This document shows positions 44,268-56,066 of a stretch of DNA of 64,000 nucleotides, one piece after another (the stretch's first letter is position 1; each line of letters begins with the position of its first letter). Position numbers and translations under genes: made by a program. The notes below the pieces were generated by a model. That model did no database searches. It was not told the DNA's origin and saw only the letters and a program-made list of their open reading frames with translations. The DNA comes from Argyresthia goedartella. Lineage: Eukaryota; Arthropoda; Insecta; Lepidoptera; Argyresthiidae. The stretch is taken from contig OX463809.1 in the NCBI GenBank assembly GCA_949825045.1, forward strand, positions 9,203,501 to 9,267,500. Reading direction: 5' to 3'.

Positions 44268-44516
44268 ATTGGCCGAATGGCCGAGTCGGCAGTGACCCTG
44301 CCTATGAAGCCAAGGGTCCCGGGTTCGAGTCCCGGTGGGGCAAATATTTGTTTGTTGAGAACGGATGTTTGTACCCTAGTCATGGTTGTTTATCTAAGTA
44401 TAATATTTATTTATATAAGTATGTGTATCGTTGTCTAGTACCCAAGATACAGGGAATCCTGTTTGGGGCTAGATCAATGTGTGTAAAATAGTGTCCAAGG
44501 TATTATTATTATTATT
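44268..44516 (+). repeat. SINE-A, full length
   Basis: Head ttggccgaatggccgagtcg, B box GGTTCGAGTCCC, then the shared body and ATT tail. The closest copy to 22729-22976. Confidence 0.9.
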
Positions 44517-44802
44517 TTTTAAGAGAATTTAGCATCAAAGTCATTATTTAGCAGTAAATTTAAAATTGACTTCTGTTTTAATTAACTTCACTGCTGCGTT
44601 ATCAATTGGTTACGTTAGCTTAGACTTTTATGTTCGATTAAATACTACCCGTTGTGTAACTGGTATTGAGTGCAGCGTGTCATTGAATAAACTGGCACTG
44701 AGGACGAACAAATTTCCCCGAGTAACACAATAGTCTGAAAAAAAAAATTTCATCGTGACTGTCTATTGTGTTACTCTTGCGTTCTTACTTGCGTTTTCTT
44801 AG

Positions 44803-44957
44803 CGTATGAATCGCGACAGCCGCGCGTCGTCCGCGCGACATCCGCGCAGTCAGAAACCATAACAACGCCGTCATTTCTCGAGCGGCAGCAACGCATGACT
44901 TTGAGTGTCCTTCAAGCTTTGAGTCATCAGATGTGCATCCGTGCCAAACTCTCATGA
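44803..44957 (+). CDS. Candidate terminal exon, unknown protein (about 50 residues)
   Basis: A strong acceptor (gcgttttcttag, ending 44802) precedes an open frame to TGA at 44955-44957. Residues include YESRQPRVVRATSAQSE and TTPSFLERQQRMTLSVLQ. GC-rich with many CG dinucleotides. No clear polyA signal lies close downstream. It lies on the opposite strand to the exon candidate at 43618-43726, so both cannot belong to one gene. Unnamed. Confidence 0.35.
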
Positions 44958-46310
44958 ACTCCCACTTACACTGGACACAGAGCGCAGTTGTTTGTTCCTT
45001 GCCTATCGCTGCAACTAAGCTATGATTAAACCGGACGTCCGACTTTCAAGCTATCTGATTCACTGACTAATCGCGGTCTCTAGTGGCGTTGATTAAACTT
45101 AATACTTTCCATTATGGGTGGGGATTTTAAACGATGAGTTCCTTTTATTAATACTAGTTACCACTTCTTCTTATCATGTCGCTCCAGTATCACTAACATA
45201 AATGGGCATCCTTAAATAAACAAAAAATGACAACTCTAGAGTTCGCCATTTTTTACATCATATCAATTTGAATCTGTGTATTTTTGTCTAAATACGCTTA
45301 GATTTTAGTCAGTTCGTTTCGTACCTGCATAATTTCGTGCATAGGGGGTCAGCTAGCCACAAATTGAGTTGTTGTAGGCTTTCAAGCATAATAGTTTCCT
45401 GAGTACTCGTCTGAGTCCTAAATAGTGCGGTTCCATCCAGAGTTAGGTACAGTGCGTTTACTATTATACAACGTAGTACTATTAAGTATTCTGTGGTTAT
45501 ACTTTGCTTTTTCCGGACTTTAAAGCATTCGTCGTCGTTTATTACGAATTATTACTACTGTATTTCTCTGCAAAAACTTTGCGTTGCTTTGCAATCATTT
45601 TCTAATTGTTGACGTGGTTTTGTTGGGATTCTTTGCCCATAGAATAAAGTTAATATTCTGCCTACTGCCGGATAGAATCGGATATATTCTTGTAATATTA
45701 GGATCAGGGCAAATACAAGAGCAGATTTCTTTATTTGAATTTTCAGTAGGTGCTTGATATTATGATATAGACCGTCCAAAACTAATACTAATACTAATAA
45801 AAAAGTTATTCACTGTTTAACATATACATTGTTTTGTCCTTTCATACATCGAGTAAATGACAAATGTCAAAGCAAGACAAAACACTGTATAAGTTAGCCA
45901 GTGACTAACTTATTTTATTAGTAGGGCCGAAATAAAGGCAATGTGAGTACTCGCAATGACTTTTCGTTAATCGGAGTAATGCCCGGTACTTACCAAAATC
46001 TGTAAAAGAGAGGATAGTTGGAGTCAACAAATCCTATTTGATTTGAGTAATGTTATTGGATGAAAAAGCCTACTTTTCTAAATAAAATGCCTCCACATTT
46101 AATCCAAGTAAAGCCCAGCCAAGTACTCGATCATTTCACGCTGTTGCCTGTTCTATTCTGCTAAATGCTACTGCTGCTTAACTTTTATAAGTACAATGTT
46201 TTCTGCGCCGTAATTCTTTCCTCCGTTTCACATAAAATAAAGTCTGTTGTGCCATACTTTTGAACACGTGAACGTCCCTTGAGTAAAAGTTAAAACAATG
46301 GAAGGATATT
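44958..46310. other. No gene recognised
   Basis: Minus-strand 45555-45779 is open for 74 codons without motifs. A partial inverted repeat (ttgttttgtcctttc / caagacaaaacac) lies near 45829-45884. Confidence 0.35.
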
Positions 46311-46314
46311 CTTG

Positions 46315-46480
46315 CACTTACTGTAGAAAGACAAATAGAGCTATCCTGTGTTGATAGTCTTATTATTGTTTGTGTCTACAGACCTCCGAGGGATGAAAAA
46401 GGCTATGGCAATTTCGAAATACTTAAGAAAATTATGGAGGAAGCCCTCACTATACTATGTCATTACAGAAAAAGGGTAAT
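46315..46480 (+). pseudogene. LINE endonuclease fragment
   Basis: The plus strand reads DSLIIVCVYRPPRDEKGYGN followed by FEILKKIMEEALTIL, the VYRPP block of an EEP endonuclease. A stop lies just upstream and the GDFN block is not recognisable afterwards. It may belong to the same old LINE as the RT fragment at 50250-50385, with the gypsy remnant between them. Confidence 0.7.
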
Positions 46481-47640
46481 TAATTGACTAGAATTAGACT
46501 TACCAGCCAAACCTGCTTAGATAAAAAGTGAGCGTGCATTCAGAAGTAAAAATGTAATTAACTGATACACATCTGATAACAGCGGTCAAACAGTTTCATT
46601 CCCAATTGCTAGTAAGACTTAGACTGATCATTAACTAGAAACAAATACGAAAAACTCAGATATAACTAGAGGGCATGATTGATGTATAGACGACTGCCTT
46701 TACCACAATTCCGAATGGCTAAAAATCAGTATTCCATGTACTCTTTTAGTTCCTTATTAGATTTCCCCAATTCTGATAATAAAATCGTGTAACTCCTGTA
46801 AAAGAAGTTGTTCATATAAATGAGTCGTTATTGACAGTTTATTAAAAAATTGGGGACTTAAATGTAAAGAATAACTCCTTCACTGTTATGTACCTATACA
46901 AACCTCAAGGTGATTTGATGAACGTAAATTACCGGTCTAGCAAGCTTTATAGAGATGTCTTCGCTAGTTTCTTTGTAATATATTGAACGTCCAAGCTTGT
47001 ACTTCGATTTCCTATTCAGTTGGAGTCTGTCGGGAGAAATAAAGCTAACAACTATTAATTATTTAATTATTTTGTATAAGTTCTATAAAATAAATAAAGA
47101 CACAGTAATCAATGAATTAATTATTAAATACTATTGGCTAGTGAGAAGTTAATGTACATCCTGGGGCAGCTTCCGGGATCACCTTTACCAGTACCGGATT
47201 TTAATTAACAGAACACGAACAAAATTTATTCAGTCTTCCTCAACATTATTCAGACAGATAAAGTTTTTAAATTAAAGAAAGTTAGTGACAACAGCCGTAC
47301 ATTAAAATTTAATGATAGGGCAAATTTTGTTTTGAATAAAAGTAAAGTTATCTTGTTTGACCTTTATGAACAAAAAACCTATAACTGCCGAAAAATTGAC
47401 ATGATTATTCACATACACACATTCTATTATTCAAATAATTTTGTATTTTTCTTAGTGTGTAAAGTTTTTGCAGTTCTACAACCCAACTTGAAAGTTTTGG
47501 AATATTTTTTAACATTGTCATAAAATTTTCCATCGAAGTTATAGGTTTTCTGTTCAAAAAAATTTCAAATTCCAAAAGTTATCACTGACTTTATTTAATT
47601 TAAAAACTTAACGCCCGGGTGAGTTGCACAATGCAAACTG
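46481..47640. other. No gene recognised
   Basis: AT-rich; probably decayed LINE sequence. Nothing firm. Confidence 0.35.
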
Positions 47641-47649
47641 TCGGAAACG

Positions 47650-50110
47650 ATTTACCGCAGATTTCAGGCACACAATTCTTCAGATGAGTTCTCGCAGTAC
47701 AACTGTTTCCCGTTTCCCAATCCGATTGTTTTCATTTGTGTGCTGTTGTCGATCAGCTTTTTGAGTTGTGGCTCGGATTTCTGCAAATCTGCTATCTCGT
47801 TCCAATCAGTAAGTGAATATGTCAGCGACTGGGCCCTCGTTACCGGCGAGGTGTCGAATATCCTTAGTAAATTGTGCGATGTACTCGAGGTGACGTGATC
47901 GTCGTGGTTCATTCGCCTTCTTGGTCGTGAATGCATGACACAAGTGTTTGTGATTGGTGCACATGATTATATATCTCTTCCTTCGATGTATGGTTGGAAA
48001 TTGTTTATTGCCAAGTACACTGCCAATAGTTCACGATCGTATGTACCCTATAATATACGCGATAATGGCGCTTTGCTTGAAGGTGACGTCAGTGTAGCAG
48101 CGTTGCTCAAACTTTTTGATAGCATCCACTTATTTTTGTTTTCTTGTTTCTTTGTACCAACTGGTACCAATTAGAAGGTATTCATTGAGACAGGCCTGGT
48201 GTTTTGCCTATGTTAGGCAAACTATTTCTGTAGAAATTAATAATACCAAAGAAACGCTTGAGCACTTTACCAGTTCCGGGTCTGGACTAGTCTTGAATAA
48301 CTTATACCATTTCCGAAAGTAGTTTTATTCCATCTTGCGTATGCAGCAAAATCAGAAGACACACAGACACGAGAGAAGAACACAAACGTCATTTAAATGA
48401 AGTCTTCAAATCTATCTTGATCCTAAAAAGTCTATCTCTGACTGTCTGAAGAGGCAGTTTTCCTGGTTAATAGCCACTCTCATTTGATCTTCTGAAGACT
48501 TCATTTAAATGACGTTTGTGCTCTTCTTCTGATTTTAATGCGATGAGAATGTATTCAATGTATGTGAAAATGTAATTTAAATCAGAAAGCAGTTGGTAAA
48601 TCTGATGACGGTCTGGTCGGCGTTACGTAATCCAAGTAGAAAAAACAAATCGTGTAAATACGGCTGTTTTTCCGACTTCTTCGACGGGAATTTGGTTGTA
48701 TGTTCTCTGGAAGTAATTCCGTTAATAAATGGTTGTTCCAGGTAACAGGTATGTGAAGTCTGTTGACCGGGGTATCGGATATCTGTCTGGTATAGTCATC
48801 GCATTCAACCTCTGTTAGTAATCTCAATTCACCGTTTATCTTCTTGGCGAAATGAAGAGTGTGACATGTTGTGCTAAATCTCTTTCATCACTCTGTGGTT
48901 CTCATCAGTTGCCAATGGAAGAAATTTGGAGTATATTCGATGCCCACGGGTGATTATCTGATGTTTGGCATCATGTTAGCCTCGCCGAGAGCGTTGATTG
49001 GTATGGTGATGTTAGGGTATTTTCTAATATGTCCGAATTGTGCTCGCAGTTGAACTCGATTGTTCGCAGGGTTGGAGTGTATGAATGGCTTACTATACCT
49101 TGAGTTCGAGCGTTTTTCGCCATATGTCTGAATTTCTGTTTTAATTGCGGCGTATAATTTGTTCGTTGATTTTGGGTCGTTCTTGCCACTCCTCGGTAAT
49201 ACAGATATGTTAGCTCCGTGTCAACTAAAAAGCGGTACCCAATTTTTCAGTCGGTAACGCATGGCGGTTGTTAGCGGGGAGTATAGCACTGACGTCCAAA
49301 CTCAAATAATAATGCACTTTTACAAGTCAGAACTCTAGTCAGACTCTAGTTTTCCAAAGACTTTTTAGTTGCACGGTTGTTCGCATTTTTTGAGACGGTC
49401 ACGGTTACGTAAATTATACCAGCATAACCAATTGGGGTCGTTCACGTTTGTCCTCGAGCGTGACCGTGACCTTCACTGACTGTGATAGCGACGGGTGGAC
49501 CTGCTTCTTCTATCGTCGTCTTGAGCTCTGAGGGCTGAAATCTCCAAGGTTAGCTTGCTGACTTGTGCTAACAGCTCTGCCAAAGGGATTGTCCACTGGA
49601 TATTTCGCATACATCCGCCTTCTTATTTTCCATAATATTGTGTGCAATTCAAGCGAGGTTATCTAAACGTTGATCCTGGCTCACTGAGAGAGCGGCGCAC
49701 GTGCTATGGAAGTCTTAGAGTTCTTTTATGTGAAGTAGCACATGTGATGGTTATTGATCGTTCAGTTCTAGCTCCCTAACATGCTTCTGAAAGTGTCGTT
49801 CTTCTGACTCCTCGTATACTGACAACAGTTTTGGTTACAGTGCGCCTGGGTTTCCGGTGGCGAAATCAGTATTTGGGAGATTTGACGAGTGGCTTCTTTT
49901 CTCAGCTTCAACACGATCAAGCTGTATTCGGTTTAATCGCCTTGCTTCTGGGGAGCCACAACGGTTTCAGATTGTGCAAACCATAATCTTGGCATTTCGT
50001 TCCAAAACGCTGAGGTAGCTCGATCTTTCGAAACATTCTTCACCCGTGTACCCTTTCTTACAAGAAAACGTTCAAACTCATCTCCAATGAAGCAGAGACT
50101 TTGTGAAAAA
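47650..50110 (-). pseudogene. Decayed Ty3/gypsy gag-pol
   Basis: Minus strand, 5' to 3'. A gag-like region near 50050-49500 includes a serine/arginine-rich end. A cysteine knuckle remnant (LCWYN..) lies near 49440-49350 and a protease start (DTGANISVLP-like) near 49230-49190. RT blocks around 48840-48550 show a QIPVEE segment and the RPDRHQIYQLL block. Further RT (RFFGIINFYRN near 48260) leads into RNase H, with YDRELLAVYLAINNFQPYI near 48030-47970 and HLAGNEGPVAD near 47850. Stops and frameshifts lie between all blocks and no integrase or LTR was found. Order and motifs are those of an insect LTR retrotransposon polyprotein. Non-functional. Confidence 0.8.
48349..48540. repeat. Foldback structure inside the gypsy remnant
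   Basis: A perfect 28-bp inverted repeat (cacaaacgtcatttaaatga.. at 48381-48408, complement 48493-48520) is extended outward by a second pair (aaaatcagaaga / tcttctgatttt). It interrupts the RT region between two blocks, so it looks like an inserted foldback or MITE of about 190 bp. Confidence 0.75.
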
Positions 50111-50249
50111 ATATAAATCGCGTCAGTAATGTAGTTTTTTTATAATAAATATCCTCAGGACTATGCTAAACTTTACAAGTATTGAAGACCTGTAGGGTAT
50201 CAGTCAAAGTACCCACAGTTTCGTTCAGTAATTCTGGTTATAGGTAGAT

Positions 50250-50385
50250 AGTCATATGTTCAATAATTGTGTTGACGATGGAGCTTTTCTAGACCTCATT
50301 AAACACGGTAAACTGATACCTCTGTTGAAGTCGGGAGACAAGGATGATCCTTCAAATTTCAGACCAATAACTGTACTTCCGAGGT
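50250..50385 (+). pseudogene. LINE RT fragment
   Basis: The plus strand reads FNNCVDDGAFLDLIKHGKLI then PLLKSGDKDDPSNFRPITVLP, the fingers region of a non-LTR RT, ending in a stop at about 50396. The rest of the RT is absent. Confidence 0.82.
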
Positions 50386-50610
50386 TTGAGTACCTTATTG
50401 ATTAGTGGAACAAAGAGATCCAATACTGTGTTCTGTGTTTCAAGGTCACAACTTCACACCGGTGATTTGAGGTAATTTTGTTTTGAGGCAGTTATTTATT
50501 TGTTAGTTACCATTACATTACATTATAACGTACCGGCGTACGGCACACATATTCGGTACTTTCAAATATGTGTGCCGTATTCTTGCCAATATTTGAAACT
50601 CGTATTTACT

Positions 50611-50675
50611 AATGTAGAGAAGAGGCAAAAATTACGTTTTGCTAAGTAATAAAGACATTTGATTTGATTTGTACA
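50611..50675 (+). repeat. LINE-1 3' tail
   Basis: aatgtagagaagaggcaaaa, ttttgctaagtaataaag and a (tttgat)n tail match the end of LINE-1 at 61780-61856. Only 65 bases: a strongly 5'-truncated insertion. Confidence 0.82.
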
Positions 50676-53560
50676 GTCACGTTCTCGTCCCATAGCCTTT
50701 CCTGAACCTAATGTAAAGAAATACTCTTATAGGATTGTAACAGTGGCCTTTTTGGACGTGACGTATCGTTCTTATTTCATGCTTCATACATAGTCATACT
50801 GACTACAAGAGTACTGCAATGAGTTAACCCGACTGTACAGATAAGTAATGGTAGCGGCAATCTCCATGTGCTCTCTCGTCGACGATAAGCGGATAAAAAT
50901 TCTATCACGCACGTCTCCGGGCCGCCCGCCGCCGCGCCGGCCGCCAGCCTTGGGTAAAACTTTTCCCAAATTATCCAGCAAATTCTCTCTACACGGTCGT
51001 CTTGTTGAGTTATATTTATCCAAGTTTGTGAGAGAGAAGTTTTACCTTGGCTGCAAAAAGTCTTATCATCTTACTGCGTCCAATTCCAATGCAAACTAAT
51101 ATTATAAGCGAGAGTAACTCTGTCCGTTTGTCTGTCCACCAAGAAACACGTCGTGGACTCAATTTCGAGCAAAGCTACTGTAGATATACGATATATACAA
51201 TGAATAGAAGACATGAATAATCTCTCAAATAATTTACAGCCATAAATTGCTAGTCTCCAGAATATCTCATACACTGACTTTTATTTGTATATCGCATCAC
51301 AGGCTGTGTTTAAACGTTCGACCGAGTATCAAGAGATACCGTGTTTACGACAAGCGGTATCAAGCTTGCGCGGCAATTTCACACAACAAACACATCGTGT
51401 TTGCAGATTAATTCTACATATTGCCTTCGCGTTTCATCGGTTTCCTTTAAGCTCGGAGCTGCCGAAGCTTAACGTAAATCATGGCGCTATTAAGGTTGGT
51501 ACATACCAGCAAATGTATACCTATATAAACAAGTTATTGACTATAAGTCTCTTTTGAGACGTGAGGCGTACTTTTGCTGTGGTACGTCTATTGGTCTAAC
51601 CACTTACAGTAAAATATTTCTTGAGGAAAGTTTCAAAATTATCCCAAGATTTTCTAGGTAAGAATATAGATAGAATATCTACAGAACGTGTGGAACATCT
51701 AATCCTTTGGTTACGGACGACTTCCAAAAAAGACATTTTCTCGTTAAAGGATTTTATTACCACGGCATGAGGTTCAAAGTCGGGATTCCGCATAACCAGC
51801 TCCAGATATCCAGAAGGTATAGAAGTAACCAGGTCCAGATATCCAGAAGATATAGAAGATAAAGAGAGCTCACAATCATATTTATTTCAAAATGTAAATC
51901 TACAATTACGAATACGTCATATCCCTTAAGCTACGACATTGTAATACAGATTGCTTGTCTTCTACTTCAACATACTAGCAGTAGCAGTAGACTAAATTGG
52001 CATGACTGAGCTGACTGCAAGTAACGTGACTTTCAGCTGATTTTTCAGCGGGTCTGTGATAAATTAATAACCAAAACATCACACTTACTTGCTATAGTCA
52101 ATGCAGGTTTTACTTCTTCAACCGCTTGAACCCATTGTGGTCTTCGACGTTCATCGCTAAGCGTGATTACTTTATCACTGTGCGTACCACTTTTTTACAG
52201 AATCAAACGACGCGTGGATGAGATTTTTTTTCCTAATTTTCGTTGATATCGTACGGGAGTTCAGTTCAGAAAGCAAAGTCTTCGAGGAAAGATGTCACAA
52301 AAGTCCGAAAGAATAGCCAGGGTCGTCGTAACCAAAGAGTTTGAGATCAATAGTCGTAATAATCACAAAACATAGGATAAGGCGAAGATAAAGTTGTCGG
52401 TATAAACTAAAACAACAACACAGTGTTATGTTTATTGGTGACAAGTGTCAGTTCTTGTTCTTCGGTTTGGTCACAGACCATAGATTTGCCAAACTTAGTC
52501 ACCATCAAAAAAGCAGTTCCTGCCAAGGTATACATAATTATTACCTTTTGAACTGGCTATTGGCATGAAAAAAACATTTCTCGCCAGCGATATCTAATGA
52601 CAAATTTGGAACAACTTTATTTTATTTTTTATGAGCTGTCAGAAAATTAGCCACTAAGTTGACTCTTATCACTTAGTCGTGTCATCTTATGATTTTGGAT
52701 GTACAAACAAAATAAGTGAGGCGAAAACTTAATGATGATCTAAGTCAGATTTCACTTATTACGATAAAAGTCTTGTTTGACATCCAAGCGTTCTATTCTC
52801 TTATTGTAATTATAATACGAATAGCTGTGTTTTATAACTATTCTCACAACAAGGTAGTAAAAGTAAAGCCCTTTTGTTATCCAAGAATTCTTCAAGCGCA
52901 CCTTCTTTGGAAATCCAAACATTACATCTACGAACTTCGATGAGGCCCGCCGACCAACTTCTAAGGACGTCTGGTTAGTTGGTTTACTGCTCCGAGCCAA
53001 AGCAAACATTCTGAAAACTTCTCTTTTACATACAGATGGCTGCAATCGCAGAGCTCTGGCTTTCACAGCGCTTTTGGCATGATTTTTTATTTTAAATGGA
53101 AACAGTTTTCGGGAACCAGCTTGTTTGAATATTCATTGCCAACAAACATATCTGTAGATCAGTGTACAGTAGCAGGGCGTTGAGCATGATATGCAATGTA
53201 GTAAAGATATGTATTTATTATTAAGTCGCAACCGAAGTCACTTTCAAACTGCTGCTGCAATAGTAAGTACTTACATGAATGTATTATGTAACTTTATATT
53301 CAACCCTTATTTCTGCACATCAAAATAACATATCATTTGACCCACGCAGCAAACACCTTCGCCCTTCACCTCATCTGCTGAAAGCCATCTTCATTTATCC
53401 ACCTCTATTTTCAAACGGACTAATCATAATTCCATTTGTCTGTCACAATAAGTGATACCCATTTTTAAACAGACGTGGTAAATGTTTCTCCTGTCTCCTA
53501 ACGGCAGGTTATTAAATAGCGTTCAGCTCTTTGGTTATATAGTTACCTACTAGTTACAGG
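50676..53560. other. No gene recognised; GC-rich patch 50905-50955
   Basis: The patch (gggccgcccgccgccgcgcc..) is open in several frames on both strands, which is expected from composition alone. Frames at 51596-51793, 52752-53066 and 51285-51557 have no recognisable content. Confidence 0.35.
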
Positions 53561-53681
53561 CCATGGCAATTTTCTTTGGCTCTGGGTGAGCTGTGACGTT
53601 ACTCTCTCGAATGGGTTTAGGTGGGGTGGGAGAGAGAGAGAAGTGACAGATCTCTCAGAGCCAAAGAGAGTTGGCGCGAAC
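53561..53681. repeat. Foldback repeat, copy 2
   Basis: Left arm ggcaattttctttggctctg, right arm cagagccaaagagagttggc; about 22 of 24 positions pair, around a GA-rich centre of about 70 bases. Related to 40983-41092, so this is a dispersed foldback element. Open frames over it (53543-53869, both strands) are not genes. Confidence 0.72.
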
Positions 53682-53889
53682 CCGCTGCGGTTAAAACAAA
53701 GGAGTTCGAAAGTACTTCGACTGCGCAGCACCTCTCTTACTTTTGCAGTCGGCGAAGATACCAGATAATAATGTCGTGGAGTTGGAACGGCGCCAAATGG
53801 GAGCTTAGTAAAGATATCTGGCTGAATCATATAAATAATTGTTTCTGGTTAAATAATATGAATAAATAAGTAAATACAGCCCAATAATA

Positions 53890-54215
53890 CGAGTAAGGTT
53901 GAGCCATACTCCACCATGCTGGCTCAGTGCCGGTTGATGGAGGGGTGTCGGGCTAGTGATCAAACCGGCTGTCAGAACTTATCAAGCTGGCCCATTAGGG
54001 CCTCTGACACAGCTTCACGACTGCAACCACCGATTAGCAATAGTAGCCGGGACCTACAGCTTAACGTGTTATTCGAAACACGGAAGCGTCCTAAACAAAT
54101 AAACAAATGCCGCATAGAACGGACACCCATCTAGTGCCCGTCTCGGCCAGATGTTGCTACCCCCACGATTGTTTCCGATGTGCGAATACCGCTAGGCCAC
54201 GGACGCTTTTATAAA
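53890..54215 (-). repeat. SINE with a third type of head and SINE-B body 1
   Basis: The minus strand starts gcgtccgtggcctagcggta, a tRNA-like A-box region. After a longer insert comes the body-1 block (cacgttaagctgtaggtccc..ccggcactgagccagcatgg) shared with 56812-57045. Its extra middle (near 53960-54040) is not in the other copies. Confidence 0.78.
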
Positions 54216-54558
54216 TAAATATTGTAGTCATCTATGAGACATTATCGATTGGTCATGAATGAAGTTACAAAGAAAGTGGCTTACTCTAATAAGTGAGTGA
54301 TAGATATCCAGTTAAGTGATAAGTATAAGGCAAATCATATTTAATTAAAAGTGATTACTCAAACTAAATTCTGCAATGCTTTTGCCTTACATTGTTCATA
54401 TAAGTAATAACAAAAGCTTCAATGAATACAGAAACTAGAAACAGAGCCAATCCCCCTTGGGGATTCTGCAAGTTTGCTTGGAAATTTTTCATTACTTCCA
54501 TGCAAAGTAGTTGCCAATGCGTCTTGAGTTGAGCTGGCGGTGATAAATGGGCTAATAA
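54216..54558. other. No gene recognised
   Basis: No supported frame or repeat. Confidence 0.4.
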
Positions 54559-55304
54559 GGTACAGCCGGATTGTAAGGCCCACTTTTTTACAATTTGAAA
54601 TAAAACCTTTATTTTACCACCCTAAAGGAAAAACAGGTACACAATATGGCCATGATTATTTCAGAATCCAAATAAATGTAGTTTTTAGAGCTATGACTTT
54701 AATAGGTATATTGTGTCTACGTTTTAAAAACCTCTATTTTGCCGTGTGGTCTGCGGAGTGTGTTCTCGCGCGGAGCGCGAGGACCACTACGGTTGCGGGG
54801 TCGAGGACTTATGGTTGCCTCATGCCCGCGGCGTCAACTCGGGGGGTAACGTCCCCCCCGGTCTTGGGTGGCCCCTACTTGTCAGGGGCCTCGCGTGGTC
54901 TTCGTTGCGCTGTGCTTTCGCCGTCTATTGGCATACACTGGCGACAACGGTGCGCTCTATTTTGGGCTTTACTAAACATGGTGTGTATAATAAGGCCGTG
55001 CCGTCTATAGGCCGTTTGGGGCAAAACTATGCATTAAAGACCTAAAAGCTTGTATAAAAAATAACATTGTCATATTCATGAACTTAAAAAAGGAAGCAGA
55101 AACTAAAATAATCAATATTTTGTTAGAAAAATCCACTTTTCAATTGTGTAAGTGCCCGGCTATTGAAATTTTAAGTGTTTCGTGGATAGATGTTTGCATT
55201 TTACTTAAACATATTCTTATTCATGCGATAATTGAGTAACTATTTTCAGGGTTTTTTAATTTTCAATTTTCCTACATTGGGCCTTATTATACATATTTGC
55301 TTTT
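54559..55304 (+). repeat. Repeat U, copy B, with GC-rich module
   Basis: Same blocks as 32391-32877 (start ggtacagccggattgtaagg, end cctacattgggccttatt), but with about 300 extra bases between gtttttagagctat and ataataaggccgtgcc. The extra part includes a very GC-rich stretch (54735-54960) with three hairpins in a row: 54765-54781, 54841-54858 and 54870-54890. Open frames over it are composition effects. Confidence 0.82.
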
Positions 55305-55486
55305 GATTAAACTTATTTTCTATTATCCTGTCATGCAAAAATGGAGTATTTACTAAATACAACGTGTATAATACGTGTACAAAAAAAATAGTTTCCATTT
55401 ACAGATTTAAAATGCGCTCGTGACGTCACTGTGGGTAGAAAAAAATTGACACGCTTGGCTGTCATACATTTATCCGTGCTTGCGTT

Positions 55487-55531
55487 GTCTACTCGCGATA
55501 TGTCTACTCGCGATATGTCTACTCGCGATAT
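55487..55531 (+). repeat. Three tandem 15-bp units (gtctactcgcgatat)
   Basis: Three exact copies. A partial relative in complement (cgaccgagtagacatac) follows near 55637-55653. Confidence 0.95.
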
Positions 55532-55914
55532 GTCTGTAAGTAAAACTAACATCGATTATCGAATTCCGATTTAGCAATATGTAAAACTGTCACTGTACTT
55601 TGCACAAACGTCAGTCGAGCCAGGTGCCAACTTAGCTCGACCGAGTAGACATACATATGTACGGGCGAGTTGACCACAACAAAATAAGTTTAATCGAAAG
55701 GTGTCAATTCTCCCGTTCATGCGAGTACTTTCGGGCGAGATGACCTTCGACTCCTCTATGTAGGTAAAAATCTCTAACGTGTCGTGTAAAATGCTTCTAG
55801 GTTTTTTCCTGGTCGTTACAGGAACATCGAACATCTTTGTTTTCGATTGTACACGTCCAGTCCAATGACTCTTCGTAAAATCAGAGCATGCTCCATTCGC
55901 AATCCAATAGCCTT
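55532..55914. other. No gene recognised
   Basis: Minus-strand 55571-55834 is open for 87 codons without recognisable motifs. Confidence 0.35.
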
Positions 55915-56010
55915 CAGGGCAATGGGCCAGCCCCTGTCACGCAAAATGAAGTATTAAATAACTGAAGAGACGTGGGCATGACTATACTTCTATAACTCCA
56001 TAGGGGAAAT
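55915..56010 (+). repeat. SINE-B body 2, headless fragment
   Basis: caatgggccagcccctgtca, cgcaaaatgaagtattaaat and ctccataggggaaatg match 31755-31850. Confidence 0.75.
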
Positions 56011-56066
56011 GGTATGAAGCGGTTTTTTTTTTGGTTTTTTTTTGCGGTCTACATATATTTTTATGG

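Noticed and set aside
50784..51099. Pro/Arg/Gly-rich frames on both strands
   Set aside because: Explained by a short GC-rich patch; no splice sites or motif.
53543..53869. Overlapping frames on both strands
   Set aside because: They cover the foldback repeat, which is open in several frames by composition.
54540..55045. Proteins of 156 and 99 residues on the plus strand
   Set aside because: Open frames produced by the GC-rich module of repeat U; two frames overlap and neither is conserved in copy A.
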